A stretch of DNA of 36,578 bases, taken from Sphaeroforma arctica JP610 (taxonomy: Eukaryota; Opisthokonta; Ichthyosporea; Ichthyophonida). The stretch is taken from contig NW_014040475.1 in assembly GCF_001186125.1 (NCBI RefSeq), forward strand, positions 14,771 through 51,348, in the 5' to 3' direction. Each line of letters opens with the position of its first letter. Position 1 is the first letter of the stretch. Both the position numbers and the translations under genes were made by a program. The notes below the pieces were generated by a model. It was not told the origin of the DNA. It saw only the letters and a list, made by a program, of their open reading frames with translations, and made no database searches. Below are positions 8,864 through 18,852 of this stretch, piece by piece.

Positions 8864-9309
8864 TGCAATAGTAGACGTATTTCTATATACGTTAATAACG
8901 TTTTACGTCGTCAGCCCGAGAGTAATTTGGGACTTGTTCTCAAATTAATAAGTATAGGTGGGTCAGCCCGAGAGAACGTAATAGTAATTTGAGACTCCTT
9001 CTCAGATTGTTCTATTTATAGAATACGGGCCACCGGCTAGCCGAGAGCCGAGGTCCGAGACTTAGTGTAGTAACAGAGAATATGATATATTTATTTCTAG
9101 AAAATATATCCGAGTGCTAAAGTGTTCTGCATTAGGTTTCTCAAACTGATCATTTGAGTTTTTACCCTGGCCAACCCAAGTGGTTGAACACTAGTACAAA
9201 CACCATCAGTATATAACTGAGGGTGAGATCATAAATAAATTCATTCGAATGCACCATACTTTAAATACACTAGCACTTTACTATTAGTCCCCCACACCGC
9301 ACGCTAACA
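8864..9309 (+). repeat. 3' LTR of D1
   Basis: 446 bp, starting TGCAATAGTAGACG directly after a purine tract and ending CGCACGCTAACA at the target duplication. About 200 bp of its 3' part matches D2 (17483-17680, minus strand). Its first 40 bases include a small hairpin and a block also seen at the start of B3 (34562). Confidence 0.8.
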
Positions 9310-9313
9310 CAAG

Positions 9314-9631
9314 GGCCAGATTATCAGAAAAGTCAATCCTAAACCCTAAACCCAGGATTATCAAATACTGAGTTTCAGATCTAGGATCCAATATTTCTGA
9401 TGATAGAGTGATCAGAAATATAGCGGGATTACCGGTAGATGATACCGGACTCCCGCGTGTGAGAGAAACACTTAAGCAAATAGTGAGTCTAGGGTAAAAA
9501 ATACTAAACACAAATAAAGACTCAATGCGAGTCCTTCAGCCTGGGACTTTATATAGCTGTAGGATTTGCACTTGAGAAGAGGTCTATTGTTTCTTCTGGT
9601 CGTATCTTATAAGCTACTTTCAAACTCTACA
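9314..9631 (+). repeat. 5' LTR of A1 (main part; first 13 bp at 7724-7736)
   Basis: The short piece 7724-7736 (TGTAGCATCCAAG) and this segment together equal the 3' LTR at 25360-25692, with D1 inserted between and CAAG duplicated. It ends CTCTACA. It contains short telomere-like CCTAAACCC units and the stem-loop region near 9532-9563. Confidence 0.88.
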
Positions 9632-10748
9632 TTTTTAACAATATCCTTACTGCGGAAAGTCATATAAAACATTAACTTGTTATAAGCACCCCAAGCAAGG
9701 TGGATAGTAAGCCGTAAAAGAAAAATAGATACACGTTATAGAACACTATTCAGAAACGAGCTTTTGTATAAAATCAAGATAGAACAAGACTGCTATGGAC
9801 AAGAATAGAGGAACAAGAAGAAACATATACTCAAGGCAAGGACAAAGAAGAGCTGGGGAAGCTTCTCTCAGAAGAATTGCCAAAGAAAAGGTACGCAATA
9901 TAGTCCACGAGTCCGCTTTGTTAATAACAAGGTAAGCTAAACCGGATACTACCCAGAGGTAAGAAAGTCTAGGTGTGCCCGTGTAAATTCGGCGTGAAAA
10001 GTGTTACTGTGATATATCATCAATGTTGGGGTACTGGAAATCGGAAAAACTATCACAAGTGATAACTCAGCAAAAGAAGACACTCTAGGAAGATACAAAA
10101 AACAATTCCGCAAAGGTAGGAGTATGTTCAAAGGTAATGTGTAAGTTTAAACCAGTTAAAGTCATACAAGACCAACAACCATTACCTACACAAGTAAAGA
10201 ACACAAACCAAACACCAATACATCACCGACAAGAACATGCACATCACAAATGAAGGGCAAGCACATTATGAGCAAGAGGTAAAGGCACTAAACACAGAGA
10301 TACAAGATACAGGTGTAACATCAGTAGGACACTAAAAGTGTTAAAGTGTTAAGAACAAAACAATACCTACATGCTTAAAAAAACAGAGGATTGGGGCTGT
10401 GTACGCAGGCACTAGCAACAAGAACATCACACGTTGACGTGCACAGACAAAATCACATAAGTAAATGAAATCAAATCACCCACAAATAAAATATAAACTT
10501 GAAATCGCACAAGGAATATTACGCACAACAAAGCTGGGCAGAATAATAACTAAAACACTAATTAGCCAAACAGTTAAGAACTTCCCAACAATACATTTAT
10601 AGCACAAGCAGATCAGATCCGCATAATTGATCACAATCACTACAGACTGATAGCGACTGAGGCTAGTAAAAACGATGGCTAGTAGTTAAAACAAAGTAAG
10701 TACAAGAAAATCTGAGAACAAAGAGAACGTGGTAAACATAAGTGATAC
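9632..10748 (+). other. A-rich leader of A1, first part
   Basis: It is non-coding, with A-rich plus-strand composition and many short stop-rich frames. It begins right after the 5' LTR with TTTTTAACAA, which also follows the LTR in front of G1 (26865). It is continued by similar DNA at about 17991-18840 on the other side of B1 and D2. I see no gene in it. Confidence 0.6.
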
Positions 10749-11539
10749 TGTAATAAGCCGGGCCTCCACAATAGACTCTATGCATAAACGTACTCTTAAG
10801 CAGTACGAGGAACTTAAGTTTCCTAAATGTACTCTTAATAGTACGAGGAACTTAAGTCTCCTAAATGTGCTCTTAATAGCACGAAGAACTTAAGTTTCCT
10901 AAAATGGTTTTAATGGTTTTATTAATTAAATCTTTTCTATTTAACATATCAGATATTTGGATGAGGCCATTAAAAGGCCTCAGTAAAATACCAAACATAA
11001 AAGAGTTGGTCTAGTTCTATTAATAGAGCTTGATTTAATTTCCAATTTTATTTATATCTGAATACTTCGGTAGCGAGATGGCTCAACCGAATATAGGTTT
11101 CTAGGGACTATTAACGTTACCTAGTTGATCCTCCGATAAGCCAACCAGATGTGCCAGTCTGATGAAGGCTGAGTTGGTAATTCTTGATAGTGGCAAGTTA
11201 TTGGTTAAGACAATAACTAAAAACGTCAAGAGTATTTTTATTTTTATTTCTTTTTTCTAAAGATAGGGTTTTATGAGTCTCTCGGATTCGCCCCAGAATA
11301 GAGCGACAACGAAACACTAAATAAAATCCCTTCGGCGGAAACAGTACTGAGAGGATTTTATATAGGCAATGTCTCAGCCTCACAATCCCTCAGAGTATTG
11401 CTGTTTTCACGAGGCAAACCTAACTTTATTAAACGTCTCATTTCGTTTATTTATATCGATATTTACACGATATAGAATTTACCTACGCGTTTATTTATTC
11501 TAAGGCATTAGTATCGCCTTTATTAGACCGAATCTTACA
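10749..11539 (+). repeat. family-B LTR, 5' LTR of B1
   Basis: 791 bp, TGTAATAAGCCGGGCCTCC to CGAATCTTACA. The bounds are fixed by B2, a solo copy with a clean target duplication. It carries three 38-bp tandem units near its start and a long conserved middle block (ATACTTCGGTAGCGAGATGG). Confidence 0.9.
10787..10900 (+). repeat. three 38-bp tandem units with hairpins in the B LTR
   Basis: Units at 10787-10824, 10825-10862 and 10863-10900. Each begins with a small stem: GTAC..GTAC in the first two and GTGC..GCAC in the third. The third unit thus has two changes that keep the stem paired. B2 has only two such stems (about 5500-5530). Confidence 0.85.
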
Positions 11540-11671
11540 CATTTTAAAGTTAGCAAAAGTATTAATTACTTAGACTACTTAAGCGTAAAGGTAAGTTAAC
11601 TACCACAACATTTTTTTTCTCTTGTCTAAGCTAGTCGTTAAGAAACAAGCTAGTAGTCATAAGTTAAGATT

Positions 11672-12604
11672 ATGACCAAGAAAGACAACACTCCTTCTAA
11701 GAAACGTAGAGCTGAAAAGAAGAAGATGGAGAGAGAAGTCGCTAACGCTGACGCAGCTATTACTGCTGCAAAAGCAACCGACGCCGCTGCTGATGCATTT
11801 AAGCGCACTGTAGCCAAAGTACTTGCCTCTGACAATTATAGTCAAAAGGACAATGCTTCAGATAAGGAAGTAGCCACTCCGCTTAAGGAGACTACTCCTT
11901 CTGACAGAGCCCGAGGGCCAACTATTGCCTCAACTTCAAAGCTTGCATTAACGAAGCCAAGAAGTGAGACAAGGAATACGTCTCAAGACGCCCCAACCCA
12001 TTCTTCTGACGAAAATCAGAAAGGAAAGTCCCCAATTATGAGGGCATTCCCAATTATAGGGGACAAAAACAAATCTCAGAAGGAACCTATTATGGAACCA
12101 GAAGAGGAAGCAAGCTCAAGTAGAAAAACAGAATCTACGTCCGAGACTTCTAAGCCGAAGCACATAAGTAAGTTAATTTCTAAATACGCTGATCTTAAGA
12201 ATCAGTTAGCTACTATTATGAAAGACTTGACTGTCAAAAATGTAGATCAATTAGAAAGATCAGGAAAACGTACACAGCGCTTACGCGAGCATGTTTCCCC
12301 GGGCATTACTGAAGCCCTGCAGAAGTGGACAGAACGTCGACAGGCAATTACGCCCAAAGACTCAAGCTCGACACCTGAGTCATATGATCCAGAGGTGCAC
12401 AGCGTCGATATACCGTACGAGGCATTACTGCCAGAAGAACATGCTAATCATTTGCCTGTTCTGCCACCCGGTCGTGAGTCACCTGTCCTCAAAGGTATTC
12501 TCCGCCACTTGTACCCAATTGGGAGGATAATCGTCGGAAACCAGTTAAGACTGGGTATGTTATTCCGACGCCAAGGGATATTAATTATCCCCGCAGACGT
12601 GTGA
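11672..12604 (+). CDS. B1 gag, N-terminal open segment
   Basis: 310 residues, starting MTKKDNTPSKK 132 bases after the LTR. The first 60 residues are Lys/Arg- and Ala-rich and probably helical. Residues 60-170 are Ser/Thr/Pro-rich and likely disordered, and a helical stretch follows near 165-215. No known domain is recognised. The gag call rests on position between LTR and protease. It overlaps the next open segment by four bases. Confidence 0.65.
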   Translation: MTKKDNTPSKKRRAEKKKMEREVANADAAITAAKATDAAADAFKRTVAKVLASDNYSQKDNASDKEVATPLKETTPSDRARGPTIASTSKLALTKPRSETRNTSQDAPTHSSDENQKGKSPIMRAFPIIGDKNKSQKEPIMEPEEEASSSRKTESTSETSKPKHISKLISKYADLKNQLATIMKDLTVKNVDQLERSGKRTQRLREHVSPGITEALQKWTERRQAITPKDSSSTPESYDPEVHSVDIPYEALLPEEHANHLPVLPPGRESPVLKGILRHLYPIGRIIVGNQLRLGMLFRRQGILIIPADV

Positions 12605-13578
12605 ACGACGTCGTGTTTAATCGCTTCGACCGCACGGCTTTACATCAACCCGCAGAGGATTTCCACTCTGGCGAGGTGACCGACCTTAATAAATCGGTCG
12701 ACGACTATACCAATAAAATGGAAGTCGCCCATGCTGCGCATCATGCTGATGACGTAGCATACTATGCGAATATTATTGCGATTAAGCAAAAGCGCATAGA
12801 CCAACTACGTCAGGCCGAACGTGGACAAGACCACAGGGACAACCAGAAGTACAAGGGACAGATCAGTCGACTTAAGTCGAACTGGGATGCCAACAGCAAG
12901 CAGGTCGAGTTTATAAACAACCATGACCTCGACACGCTAACTCGTACGCTTAATGCGTTTACGGTCATGTTGGAGACGAATGATATCGCTCCCCAGCAAT
13001 GGATCTCTGCCTTAATGCAGACATTTGACCCTACAGGGATCAGTTATCTGATCCTGCAGCGACACCAGCATGAGCTAGACTTTTGTCGTGACTGGCCAGC
13101 TGTGTGTTGGTTGGTCACATCCTTGTTAAGTAAGGATATGCGTAGCCCTGGGTTAAGCTCAATTTTAAATGAACCAGCCGAGAACACGCCCATTCAGAGT
13201 TATATTCTGAAGTTAGACACTGACCTGAAACGTCCCGATATAACAAAGGACAAGGCACAGCGATGGTACGAATTCCTGGTTATGCACGTGTTCTGTAAGA
13301 ACATAGGGAATAACGACCGTGAGAGTCTGTACACCGAGTTGCGACGTAAACACGCGACTGAGGCTCGAGACAAGGGACATGAAACAAAGTTTCATCTATC
13401 CCGACTTACATGGGAACAGTTTTATGATACTGTATCCACTCTTTTTCCCGCACATCGAGTAACATCGAAGGGAAAAGCGGCTGTTAAGAAGCCACGGGTA
13501 CGTATCCAGGCAGACCTCAAACGAGAGACCCCAACATACACGTGCTCGCGAATCCACTTTAACCACGCGACCCAATAA
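12601..13578 (+). CDS. B1 gag, capsid-like open segment
   Basis: 325 residues that are mostly helical in character. Residues 30-110 look like a coiled coil with many Q, K, D and R, and residues 110-290 hold the kind of helical region expected of a gypsy capsid, including a W.QF-like block (LTWEQFYDTV) near 285. A basic tail follows. In the family this part assembles the particle. No detailed capsid match can be claimed without a profile search. Confidence 0.6.
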   Translation: MNDVVFNRFDRTALHQPAEDFHSGEVTDLNKSVDDYTNKMEVAHAAHHADDVAYYANIIAIKQKRIDQLRQAERGQDHRDNQKYKGQISRLKSNWDANSKQVEFINNHDLDTLTRTLNAFTVMLETNDIAPQQWISALMQTFDPTGISYLILQRHQHELDFCRDWPAVCWLVTSLLSKDMRSPGLSSILNEPAENTPIQSYILKLDTDLKRPDITKDKAQRWYEFLVMHVFCKNIGNNDRESLYTELRRKHATEARDKGHETKFHLSRLTWEQFYDTVSTLFPAHRVTSKGKAAVKKPRVRIQADLKRETPTYTCSRIHFNHATQ

Positions 13579-13603
13579 ACGGGCACGCGCAGGAGCGAAG
13601 GAC

Positions 13604-13807
13604 ATGGAACCTCAATTTAAGGAGATTAAGAAATGTGCCGACGCCCAGTGTGGGTATGACATGTACCAGTTAACCCCTAACGGTTATTGGAATGGTAGAC
13701 ATGCATCCACCTGTACACACTTTCTTACCAAGTGTGACAAGTGTGAGAAGACCAACGGTTATCACACTAAGTCTTGTGACCGAAAGCCCAACATTAAATT
13801 GGAGTGA
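13604..13807 (+). CDS. B1 cysteine/histidine cluster (nucleocapsid-like)
   Basis: 67 residues with paired cysteines (KCADAQC, CTHFLTKCDKCEK) and histidines (HAST, YHTK), compatible with zinc binding. Its position between gag and protease fits a nucleic-acid-binding part. The spacing is not the usual CCHC knuckle. Confidence 0.55.
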   Translation: MEPQFKEIKKCADAQCGYDMYQLTPNGYWNGRHASTCTHFLTKCDKCEKTNGYHTKSCDRKPNIKLE

Positions 13808-13867
13808 CGGTACTACCAGGTACAATCATTACACAGACAATACAACAACTCTTTAAATGAGCGTGTA

Positions 13868-14437
13868 ATGATCCCTGTATATTGCAATGGAAATAAAATC
13901 CTTGCGTTGATTGATCCTGGTTCAGAAATTTCCTGTATATCCGATCGCTTTGCATTAATGAAAGATATCGAAAGGAGAACACAAACAACTCATCTCATTT
14001 TAGCTGATGATAAAACTGCTACGTGTGATACCATCGCCACAGATGTTAAAATCTCCCTGGCCGATGATAGGAGTATCACTACTCAAGCTGTGATAGTTAA
14101 TATGTCACAGAAGTACGACACTATAGTCGGAATGAGGGGTTTACTCACTCTAGGTATAACCGTAACTGGTCTACCAACTAACATAGATCAATTAAAGGAT
14201 CAATCAGACGATAACTGCCTGAATCCATATAAGCCCCCGTCAGACACAGTCAAGGCATTAATACCTGACTTTGCGGACAAAATCATGGATCTGATTCTTG
14301 TTAATAAGAAAATAAAGATCACAGATTGGGCAAAATTCCGCTTTAACGACGGATATGTCAGCCTTGACTTAACCAAGGTAGACTTTACACAGTTAAAGGG
14401 TTTTAAGACACGAGGCTGTTGTAAAAGAACAAGTTGA
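13868..14437 (+). CDS. B1 protease and start of pol
   Basis: 189 residues. Residues 14-25 hold the aspartic protease core IDPGSEISCIS, where retropepsins have D-T/S-G. The second conserved stretch is VGMRGLLTLGI near 88-98. The rest links to the reverse transcriptase. In the family this enzyme cuts the Gag-Pol precursor inside the particle. The P in the DPG triplet is unusual. Confidence 0.8.
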   Translation: MIPVYCNGNKILALIDPGSEISCISDRFALMKDIERRTQTTHLILADDKTATCDTIATDVKISLADDRSITTQAVIVNMSQKYDTIVGMRGLLTLGITVTGLPTNIDQLKDQSDDNCLNPYKPPSDTVKALIPDFADKIMDLILVNKKIKITDWAKFRFNDGYVSLDLTKVDFTQLKGFKTRGCCKRTS

Positions 14438-14456
14438 GAAATGGCTAGCAGATGGT

Positions 14457-15034
14457 GTGATAGAAATTATCTGTCAACAAACGCCAGTTAACTTGGCACT
14501 GCTAGCCGTAGACCAACATAACTCTGACGGATCGTTTAAGAAAGTCAGAGTATGTTTAGATATGAGTCCAATAAATAAATTATTGCCGACTCATAGCTTT
14601 CACTTACCTCGTATTAACGAGCTACTGCGAAGGATGGAAGGTGCTACAGTGTTTACAACTATAGACCTTACACAAGGATACCATCAAATGCAGGTATATG
14701 AACCCCACCGTAATACTTTAGCTTTACGTGGAAAGGCAAACAATACCGGTTCAGAGGTGCACCTTTCGGGTTACTCTCTCTACCAGCATTCTTCCAACAA
14801 GTAATGAAAGAAATGTTTGCAGACATGCCTAACGTGCAAGTTTATATAGATGACATAGTCATCTTTTCGAAGACTACAGGCGAACACGCCGCATTAGTCA
14901 GACGAGTCCTTAAGAGACTCAATGAGCAAAACTTCAAGATTAACGAAAAGAAATGCCACTTCGCAATGAGCGAAGTGCAGCTCTTAGGCTACCATGTATC
15001 TGGGGAAGGTATTAGATCGACCCCGGTAAGGTAG
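14457..15034 (+). pseudogene. B1 reverse transcriptase region
   Basis: RT motifs appear in order: RVCLDMSPINKLLP, HLPRINELL, TTIDLTQGYHQ and the catalytic VYIDDIVIF, followed by NFKINEKKCHFA and LLGYHVS. These are the standard gypsy RT blocks. The region lies between the protease and the long RNase H-integrase segment. Confidence 0.85.
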
Positions 15035-15084
15035 AACACCTGTTAGATTGGCGAACACCAACTACAGGAAGAGATGTTAACAGC

Positions 15085-17400
15085 ATGTGTGGGTTTGTAA
15101 ACTTCTTTTCAGATGGAGTACCACACTTAGCTGACTACCTTAAACCTTTTGGACACTTAAGATGTCATAAAGGCAAACTAGAAGACTTGTGGACTAAAGA
15201 GTGTGATGACGCATTTAAAGCGCACAAACACGCAGTCCAACAAGCCCCAGTTGTACAAGGGCCAGTCGATGGCGTGCCGTTTGAAATAGCAACGGACGCA
15301 TCAAACTTAGCCTTAGGAGGAGTATTATATCAGGTTATAAATAACAAACCTAGATATATACAATTCTTTAGTCGAGCAATGAATGCTTCACAGTTGAATT
15401 ATCCAACTATTAAACAAGAGCTATTAGCCATAGTGACAGCTCTAACACACTTCCGAAATTACTTATACGGAACAGTATTTACGCTGATGTGTGATCAGGA
15501 ATCTCTTCAATATATGAAAGGGATGAAACCCGACTCGCAATTACTGAGTCGCTGGCATGATACAATATCAAAGTTTCATTTTGATATAAAACATCTGCCA
15601 GGTATACATAACCATTTACCGGATATGTTATCACGCTTCGTATCGGACTTTAATAAATCCGTACGTGAGTTACTAGCCACTGACTGGAAGTGTAATCCCA
15701 GGTGGTTTGAACTGGCTCAAAAGATATATGGGCCAAATACCATAGATATGTTTGCTGCACATCATAATGCACAACTATCGAATTACAGGACTTTAAATCA
15801 TCCTATGGGAGACGCCTTTCAAATAGACCTTTCCCAACATAATGCGTGGGCTAATCCATCATGGCAGTTAATTGCCCAGCTATTAAATTATGTTCATATA
15901 CATAAAGCTACCATCACGTTGTGTTGCCCATTACGGAGTAAAGATCCATGGCTCAATAAATTTATCAGCATGATTCAATGCGAGCCAATATATTTAGATA
16001 GGGAAGTAGATATCCTATATCAGGGTACCCGAGCCATCCAGAAAACGCCCTGGAGACATACTATTATATGTCGTATAGGTCCCATTGGAACAACCAAATG
16101 GACCCCTTCTGAAACCTTCCTTTACAAGGTCAAAGAATCAGAGATTCCACTCTCTACCCAATTGAACGTTAAGCAGTTCAAAGGCAACACAGCATTTAGC
16201 GTCTGTGCACAAGAAATACAATCTACTAATGACACTGTTAAGAAGCGTCAGTCTCTAGCTAGGACTCTGTTTAATAGCATAAATTCCAAGCCCGAGGTCT
16301 TTCAAACCTTATTTTTAAAGGGATTAATGAAAGACAATCCTGAAGCGTATACACATATAGTGCGACTATTTAACAAGTCAGGTGACGCTCATGCAAAAAC
16401 AGGACAGGAGTCTGAAAACACTACAGACTTAGAGACCACGCAAGTGAATTCTCAACACTCTACCTTTATTCTGGAAGAGCAGAATGATGAAAACATTCTT
16501 GCTTGGCTGAAGCAACATCATAAGCTGAAGCACCAGAACGTAGTAGAAGCACTTAAAGATGCTAAGCGAAATGGGATCGCGCACCCTAAGCTGGCAACTT
16601 TAGTTGACAGAGTATATCCGTCATGCACAGACTGTGATCTCAATCAGATCAAGCGCTATGGTTTCGCACCGCTTAAGAGTGTGACTGAAGATGTTCCATG
16701 GCGCAGGGACATCATTGATCTGGTTGACCTGCCCACGTCCGAGCACACAGGCAACCGTTACGTATGCCACTTCTTTGATGTGGCGTCACGGTTTAACTTG
16801 CTCTATCCATTAAAAGATAAGAATACGCAGACCGTGGCAGAATTATGTTGCCAAGTCTTTGCTGACCACGGGTGGCCGGGTATTATGTGCACTGATAACG
16901 GTAGTGAGTTCTGCGATGACGTTATGGAATCGCTAGTACTCGTATCAGGCATATGCCATAAGAGAGGTGTGCCATATAAGCCGCAAACGCAAGGCGCGAA
17001 TGAGACGCGCCATAGAAGACTTAAGTTCTTCTTGCGTACTGCATTAACGGATGATGCAGATGATTGGCCGTACCACCTTAAGTGGGTACAAACACAGATG
17101 AACGAGTGTGCTGATCCGGTTACAGGAACTACACCCGCTCACTATTTTCGTGGCAGATATAGTGAGTTACAAATCCCTTTTAACAAGGACGAACCCGATC
17201 ACCATGAGTTACCATGGTTAGAGAAGGTCCAACGTATGTATAACGTTGTATATCCTTGCTTGCGAGAAATACGCAATATAGCCTTATTAAAAAGACAAAA
17301 GCGTTGGAACACTACCAAGAAGATAGCAGATTATCAGGTTGGTGACAGAGTTAACATCCGTCAACGTAATTCCGATGCTACTGTATTGACATCTAAATGA
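15085..17400 (+). CDS. B1 pol: RT end, RNase H, methyltransferase-like block, integrase
   Basis: 771 residues. The RT connection at 1-60 is followed by RNase H at about 65-190 (FEIATDASNLALGG, KQELLAI, ML SRF end). A block at about 200-300 has TIDMFAAHHNAQ and NAWANPSW, like the Dam-type region of DIRS elements, and an acidic spacer runs to 480. Integrase covers about 510-750: C..C (SCTDC), D in DIIDLVD, D in TDNGSEF and E in ANETRHRR, then a basic C-terminus with YQVGDRVNIRQ. NPSW replaces the NPPW seen in families A and G. No chromodomain follows. Confidence 0.88.
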   Translation: MCGFVNFFSDGVPHLADYLKPFGHLRCHKGKLEDLWTKECDDAFKAHKHAVQQAPVVQGPVDGVPFEIATDASNLALGGVLYQVINNKPRYIQFFSRAMNASQLNYPTIKQELLAIVTALTHFRNYLYGTVFTLMCDQESLQYMKGMKPDSQLLSRWHDTISKFHFDIKHLPGIHNHLPDMLSRFVSDFNKSVRELLATDWKCNPRWFELAQKIYGPNTIDMFAAHHNAQLSNYRTLNHPMGDAFQIDLSQHNAWANPSWQLIAQLLNYVHIHKATITLCCPLRSKDPWLNKFISMIQCEPIYLDREVDILYQGTRAIQKTPWRHTIICRIGPIGTTKWTPSETFLYKVKESEIPLSTQLNVKQFKGNTAFSVCAQEIQSTNDTVKKRQSLARTLFNSINSKPEVFQTLFLKGLMKDNPEAYTHIVRLFNKSGDAHAKTGQESENTTDLETTQVNSQHSTFILEEQNDENILAWLKQHHKLKHQNVVEALKDAKRNGIAHPKLATLVDRVYPSCTDCDLNQIKRYGFAPLKSVTEDVPWRRDIIDLVDLPTSEHTGNRYVCHFFDVASRFNLLYPLKDKNTQTVAELCCQVFADHGWPGIMCTDNGSEFCDDVMESLVLVSGICHKRGVPYKPQTQGANETRHRRLKFFLRTALTDDADDWPYHLKWVQTQMNECADPVTGTTPAHYFRGRYSELQIPFNKDEPDHHELPWLEKVQRMYNVVYPCLREIRNIALLKRQKRWNTTKKIADYQVGDRVNIRQRNSDATVLTSK

Positions 17401-17445
17401 TTCAAGAATAGTGGTGGTCTTAATATCCTTAGAGTTCACAGTAGG

Positions 17446-17990
17446 CATATTGATAGCGCGAGATCAGAGTGACCTGATAAGTTGTTAGCGTGCAATGTAG
17501 TAGACTTTAAATAAAGTGCAAATGTATGTATTTATTTCTGGCCTCACCTTTGGTTTTATACCTAAGGTGTTTGTGCTAGTGTTCAGCCGCTTGGGCTGGC
17601 CAGGGTAAAAACTCATATGGTCAATATGAGAAATCTTATGCGGAACACTTTAACACTTCGATGCTTTTCTATTTCAACTTCTCTGCAACTAAATCTCACG
17701 CTGATCACATGATGCCTTTCCGCATAGGTTGTGACTTACATAGAACCGCAGCTATTATTAATATGTTGTGGTTGACATGCTTAATCCACTCTCGGGAATC
17801 GGTTGAGAACTAAATCTGCTCTCGGAAGTTGGTTAAGTAATAACTCAACTCTTGAGAGTACTTTGAGCAACTTGATTAGCTCTCGGGAGTGAGCTAACTC
17901 TGATGACTTAGCTCTCGGGAGTGAGTTAATTCTGATGACTTTAATAAATCAAAGATGGTTTCTTGCTGTAGAATCTGGCCTGAGACCTGT
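17446..17990 (-). mobile_element. D2: family-D LTR with start of its leader, minus strand (fossil)
   Basis: Read on the minus strand, an LTR ends CGCTAACA at 17483 and is followed by ACTTATCAGGTCACTCT (17482-17466) and about 20 more bases matching D1 (7768-7800). The last ~200 bp of the LTR matches D1's LTR. Farther right lies an array of CTCTCGGGA units (17790-17944, including two 33-bp copies). The right edge near 17990 is uncertain. It lies where the 3' end of B1 should be. Confidence 0.7.
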
Positions 17991-18840
17991 AGTCTCTCAA
18001 CAACACAGACATATATTAAGGAGCGCAGCACATCTCGATAAGAGACAGTCACGCACGGAATTAAGGACACACATAGTACAACCTCAATACATGGGAAGTG
18101 ACACAAATACACGGCACAGCTGCCAAAACAATGCCAAGTGACTAAATGACACAGGTGCGAACGATCATAACCACCACCAACTTATGATAAAGCACATATA
18201 TAACCAAGAAAAATAAGCAAACACGCACTATCGAATGAGTGTATATACAAGCACAAAACATTGACAACAGTACACCCAACAACCCATACGGAATTAGCCA
18301 TCATCACAAACACAGATGTACAAAGAGCGTGGGGGGATACAAAAGGTAATAAACGTATACAAGTTGTAGTACATGTGTACAATTAAGACTAAAATTGTAT
18401 ATAAACATAGGATGCAGATACAATCATATCTCTTTCGCACAAATTCAAGTCATACATAACGAGGAGTTCGGAACACCACCGAGCCTCAAATAAGAACAAA
18501 ATATAACAGAAAAACTCATAAACCCAAATTACAGGTTTACAAATCCAGAAACCAAGTTACAAGAGAAACTGGGTTTACAACCGATTGAGTTCAAGGGACT
18601 CAGACACAATACCCTGCAGTCAGTACGGTCACCGCATACCACACGGGACGCACATACAAGTAAAACCGATCTGATTCTACAAATGTACTAATGCACAAAG
18701 AAAACAATGGTTACTGATGCACAAAAAATACATCCTAACCATACCCCACACGTTCCACACGCAGAACAGTCAATGACGTCTGCGCCATACCAACGAACAC
18801 GCGCAGCACGTAGGAGCCTACGCACACAAGTGAGCTCAAG
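17991..18840 (+). other. A-rich leader of A1, second part
   Basis: A-rich, non-coding plus strand of the same style as 9632-10748, running into the A1 gag. I found no gene, RNA gene or long repeat here. Confidence 0.5.
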
Positions 18841-18852
18841 TCGTACACACAC

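Larger units (their letters stand above)
7737..9309 (+). mobile_element. D1: non-autonomous element with one full LTR
   Basis: It sits between exact CAAG duplications (7733-7736, 9310-9313), and the A1 LTR resumes on each side, so both ends are well defined. In order: a 31-bp stub ending GCTAACA, a primer-site-like ACTTATCAGGTCAC (7768-7781), about 1.07 kb of non-coding and repetitive DNA, a purine tract (8847-8862), then a full LTR (8864-9309). The LTR end is shared with D2. There is no gag or pol. It may have been mobilised by a relative in trans. The family is probably copia-like, judged from the primer site shared with K. Confidence 0.8.
10749..17445 (+). mobile_element. B1: Ty3/gypsy element, 5' LTR to integrase (fossil)
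   Basis: Parts: 5' LTR (10749-11539), short leader, gag (11672-13578), cysteine cluster (13604-13807), protease (13868-14290), reverse transcriptase (about 14457-15100), RNase H (15260-15650), methyltransferase-like block (15680-15960), integrase (16500-17400). No chromodomain is visible. It is nested in the A1 leader. The 3' LTR is not found: family-D sequence on the minus strand (D2) stands there instead. It is broken at about five places, yet is the best preserved pol in the window. Confidence 0.85.

Noticed and set aside
17483-17990. D2 as the 3' LTR of B1
   Set aside because: The primer-like site lies on its left side in minus orientation, and D1 has its purine tract and LTR in the opposite sense. 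The left LTR of B1 is also unlike it.
10744-18421. GATAC at 10744-10748 and 18417-18421 as target duplication of B1
   Set aside because: The sequence before 18417 is not an LTR end like 11539, so the 5-base match is likely chance.
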